Source: Pseudomonas kribbensis (GTDB taxonomy: Bacteria > Pseudomonadota > Gammaproteobacteria > Pseudomonadales > Pseudomonadaceae). From it: 64,000 nt of DNA. The stretch's first letter is position 1, and each line of letters begins with the position of its first letter. Shown here one piece after another: positions 62,470-64,000 of this stretch. The position numbers and the translations under genes are program-made. The notes under the pieces are model-generated. The model was not told the DNA's origin, searched no databases, and saw only the letters and a list, made by a program, of their open reading frames with translations. The stretch is taken from contig NZ_CP029608.1 of NCBI RefSeq assembly GCF_003352185.1, positions 1,302,001-1,366,000 of the forward strand, given 5' to 3'.

Positions 62470-64000
62470 GCCGTTATCTCTAAATAAATACGGTTGAGGT
62501 CTTCAAGTTGAGCTATTTCAGTTCGATACTCGACCGAATTGATTTCCAGGGAAGATATTAGCCTATTTCCTGTGTCAATTGCATGTTTGAGATTGCTGGG
62601 CTTAATGGCGGCCTCGGGACATCCCTGTACGCAGGTTGTCATTGACAAATGTGCTGATTTGCTGCATCCGCTTATACTGGTGCACCCTCCTACCGGAGTT
62701 GGTCGATATGCTTTAAGTCCGTTGGTGAAGTCTTGGAGAATAATGGTTTTTTCTTCCATTGAGATGTTTTTGTTAGAGATTGATTGTATATTGCGATTTT
62801 TCTTTCCAAAGCCATCATAGATACTTTCTTTGCTGTTAAGAATGTCTCTGATATAAATTATCGAATCAAGCTCACTCAGTTTTTCAGGAGTAAAGTCATG
62901 AATGATGTGGTGCGCATCGGGTGAAAATATGCTTTTTGCTCTAGATGATCCGCGAGCATAATACAATGACATTTCAACTGATAAGTGTTTGAGTTGTCGT
63001 CTCAAAGAAGAGTGCCTTACGAGACCGCTACGGGCGGCGTAAACGGCAAGTGATCGACGTAGTTGATGACAGGTGATAGGCCAGCTTGCACCTACTGAAT
63101 ATCTATCGTCAGCGCTCCAATCCTGGAATGGCGCTACATCCTTAAGTTCATAAAGATCTTCCTCTTCAATAAACGTTTGTCTAAAGAACGGTTCCCAGAC
63201 TAATGGTATAAGTTTGGCAGTTTCATAGTGTCCAGGGTTTTTTTCTATAAGGCTATAATTCTGCTGTGAGAATGAGTTGTACTTTCTGCTGATGAATAAA
63301 GGTATCGTCTCAATTTCAGTTTCATTAAGGTTCAGTGATGTAAGGCAAATCCTTGCAATTGATTTGGCGGCATTTACAGCTGGCTCAATTTCTTTAGATG
63401 TCACCCAGCTGGTCTCATATCGCTTTCTAGAAAATTTAGTGGTGATACCAATGAGGCGACGGATTTTTCCGTATTTCTTTTTTTTAATTTTTAGGCAGTT
63501 ATATTTAAGTGAGAGCGCCTCCGAGTATCTCATTCCTGAATAGGTTAAAATAGTCATCATCGACGCGTACTGAACTTGACCAAGAAATCGCGAGAACTGA
63601 GTAATAGAGTCAATTTTGTATTTTTCCATCAGCTCATTAAGACCTAGCTCCAGCGAGACTCGTTGAAATGCTTGGTTGCTCTTCATTACACCCGTTGGTA
63701 CTTCATATTTAAAGTCTGCGCCTACCAAGTAGGAGTGGCATAGCCAAGAGAGATGTGTGATTTTTTTAATGTTGACTTCGTTATTGAGATAGTCGTAAAT
63801 TATTTCACTATAGACTTTAAGCCTTTCAAATAGAATGCGAGACGGTATTACCGGGTGCTGTCTTGATTCGCTGCGTTTGCCACTTAAGATCGGAAGTAAG
63901 GTATCCAGGCTGAATGAAGCACCAAAATTATTAACATTTGCGCGAACAAGTTTTTTCAAAAGGCCGCGAAGTAGTGATTTTTCCCCTTCCTTCATATTCT
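62466..64000 (-). CDS. Tyrosine recombinase with Cys-rich C-terminus (TnpB/GinC-like), start at or beyond edge
   Basis: At least 509 residues from ATG 63995; the true start may lie outside the window because only five upstream bases are visible. Catalytic residues: Arg156 (SGMRYSE), His310-x2-Arg313 (CHQLRRS), His337 and nucleophile Tyr345/346 (MSLYYARG). A C-terminal cluster GGCTSISGC...TCVQGC suggests a zinc-binding motif found in multi-recombinase elements. AT-rich relative to the Pseudomonas genes. Further recombinase genes would be expected just to the right. Confidence 0.88.
   Translation of the reverse strand, partial: NMKEGEKSLLRGLLKKLVRANVNNFGASFSLDTLLPILSGKRSESRQHPVIPSRILFERLKVYSEIIYDYLNNEVNIKKITHLSWLCHSYLVGADFKYEVPTGVMKSNQAFQRVSLELGLNELMEKYKIDSITQFSRFLGQVQYASMMTILTYSGMRYSEALSLKYNCLKIKKKKYGKIRRLIGITTKFSRKRYETSWVTSKEIEPAVNAAKSIARICLTSLNLNETEIETIPLFISRKYNSFSQQNYSLIEKNPGHYETAKLIPLVWEPFFRQTFIEEEDLYELKDVAPFQDWSADDRYSVGASWPITCHQLRRSLAVYAARSGLVRHSSLRRQLKHLSVEMSLYYARGSSRAKSIFSPDAHHIIHDFTPEKLSELDSIIYIRDILNSKESIYDGFGKKNRNIQSISNKNISMEEKTIILQDFTNGLKAYRPTPVGGCTSISGCSKSAHLSMTTCVQGCPEAAIKPSNLKHAIDTGNRLISSLEINSVEYRTEIAQLEDLNRIYLEITA

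Overview
The window reads as accessory DNA of a fluorescent-type Pseudomonas. Clues are two MvaT-type H-NS proteins, a RulAB (UmuDC-like) SOS cassette, an OprD-family porin and a Pseudomonas-type seryl-tRNA synthetase that is a divergent second copy rather than the housekeeping gene. I see no rRNA, tRNA, CRISPR array or intact insertion sequence. A tyrosine-recombinase module at the right edge, regulatory duplicates, decayed gene copies and shifts in base composition point to a genomic island or a mosaic chromosomal hot spot.

Left part (1-17.6 kb): the end of a UvrD-like helicase gene, a degenerate phospholipase-D-like gene, and a tightly overlapping three-gene ABC-3C-type defence operon (PD-(D/E)xK-like effector, middle component, DUF3732 SMC-like ATPase with a CxxC hook), followed by a two-helix membrane protein. 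After this come small accessory genes, two paralogous unknown proteins, a seryl-tRNA synthetase paralogue that has lost the motif-2 arginine, a membrane protein gene interrupted by an in-frame amber codon, and the rulAB / yedK pair diverging from one SOS box.

Middle part (17.8-44.3 kb): an amino-acid locus that I read as a canavanine import, degradation and tolerance region. It holds a cationic amino-acid ABC transporter and a dCache amino-acid chemoreceptor, MocR and Lrp regulators, and two DapA-like lyases. The central operon is homoserine dehydrogenase / aldehyde dehydrogenase / APC permease / cystathionine-gamma-lyase-family enzyme (best candidate: canavanine gamma-lyase). Next are an XRE-cupin regulator divergent from a B3/4-domain protein (CtdA-like canavanyl-tRNA deacylase) and a guanidine-II riboswitch in front of a Gdx-type SMR exporter. 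The far end has a threonine-synthase-like protein with a broken phosphate loop, a DMT exporter, an ArgP-LysE pair and an MFS exporter. The inferred flow is canavanine -> homoserine + hydroxyguanidine, homoserine -> aspartate semialdehyde -> aspartate, with guanidine-like by-products exported. A three-half-site operator (GACY, RGTC, GACC with AATATA in the core) occurs four times here and overlaps the inferred promoters of ctdA and the LysE exporter.

Right part (44.3-64 kb): remnants (an aldehyde dehydrogenase tail, a broken DEDD exonuclease), the second MvaT gene, a transglutaminase-like protein and a ProQ/FinO protein. Then comes an IclR-SMP30 fusion regulator facing a nine-gene sugar-acid operon (OprD porin, epimerase, MR/MLE dehydratase, uronate-dehydrogenase-like SDR, MFS, Dabb, ketoglutarate-semialdehyde dehydrogenase, NTF2-like, RraA-like) and a divergent HSL-type hydrolase. 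The window ends with small accessory genes, a DUF2384 antitoxin-like gene with a decayed duplicate, an XRE regulator, and a Tn554/GInt-like recombinase plus coiled-coil partner running off the right edge.
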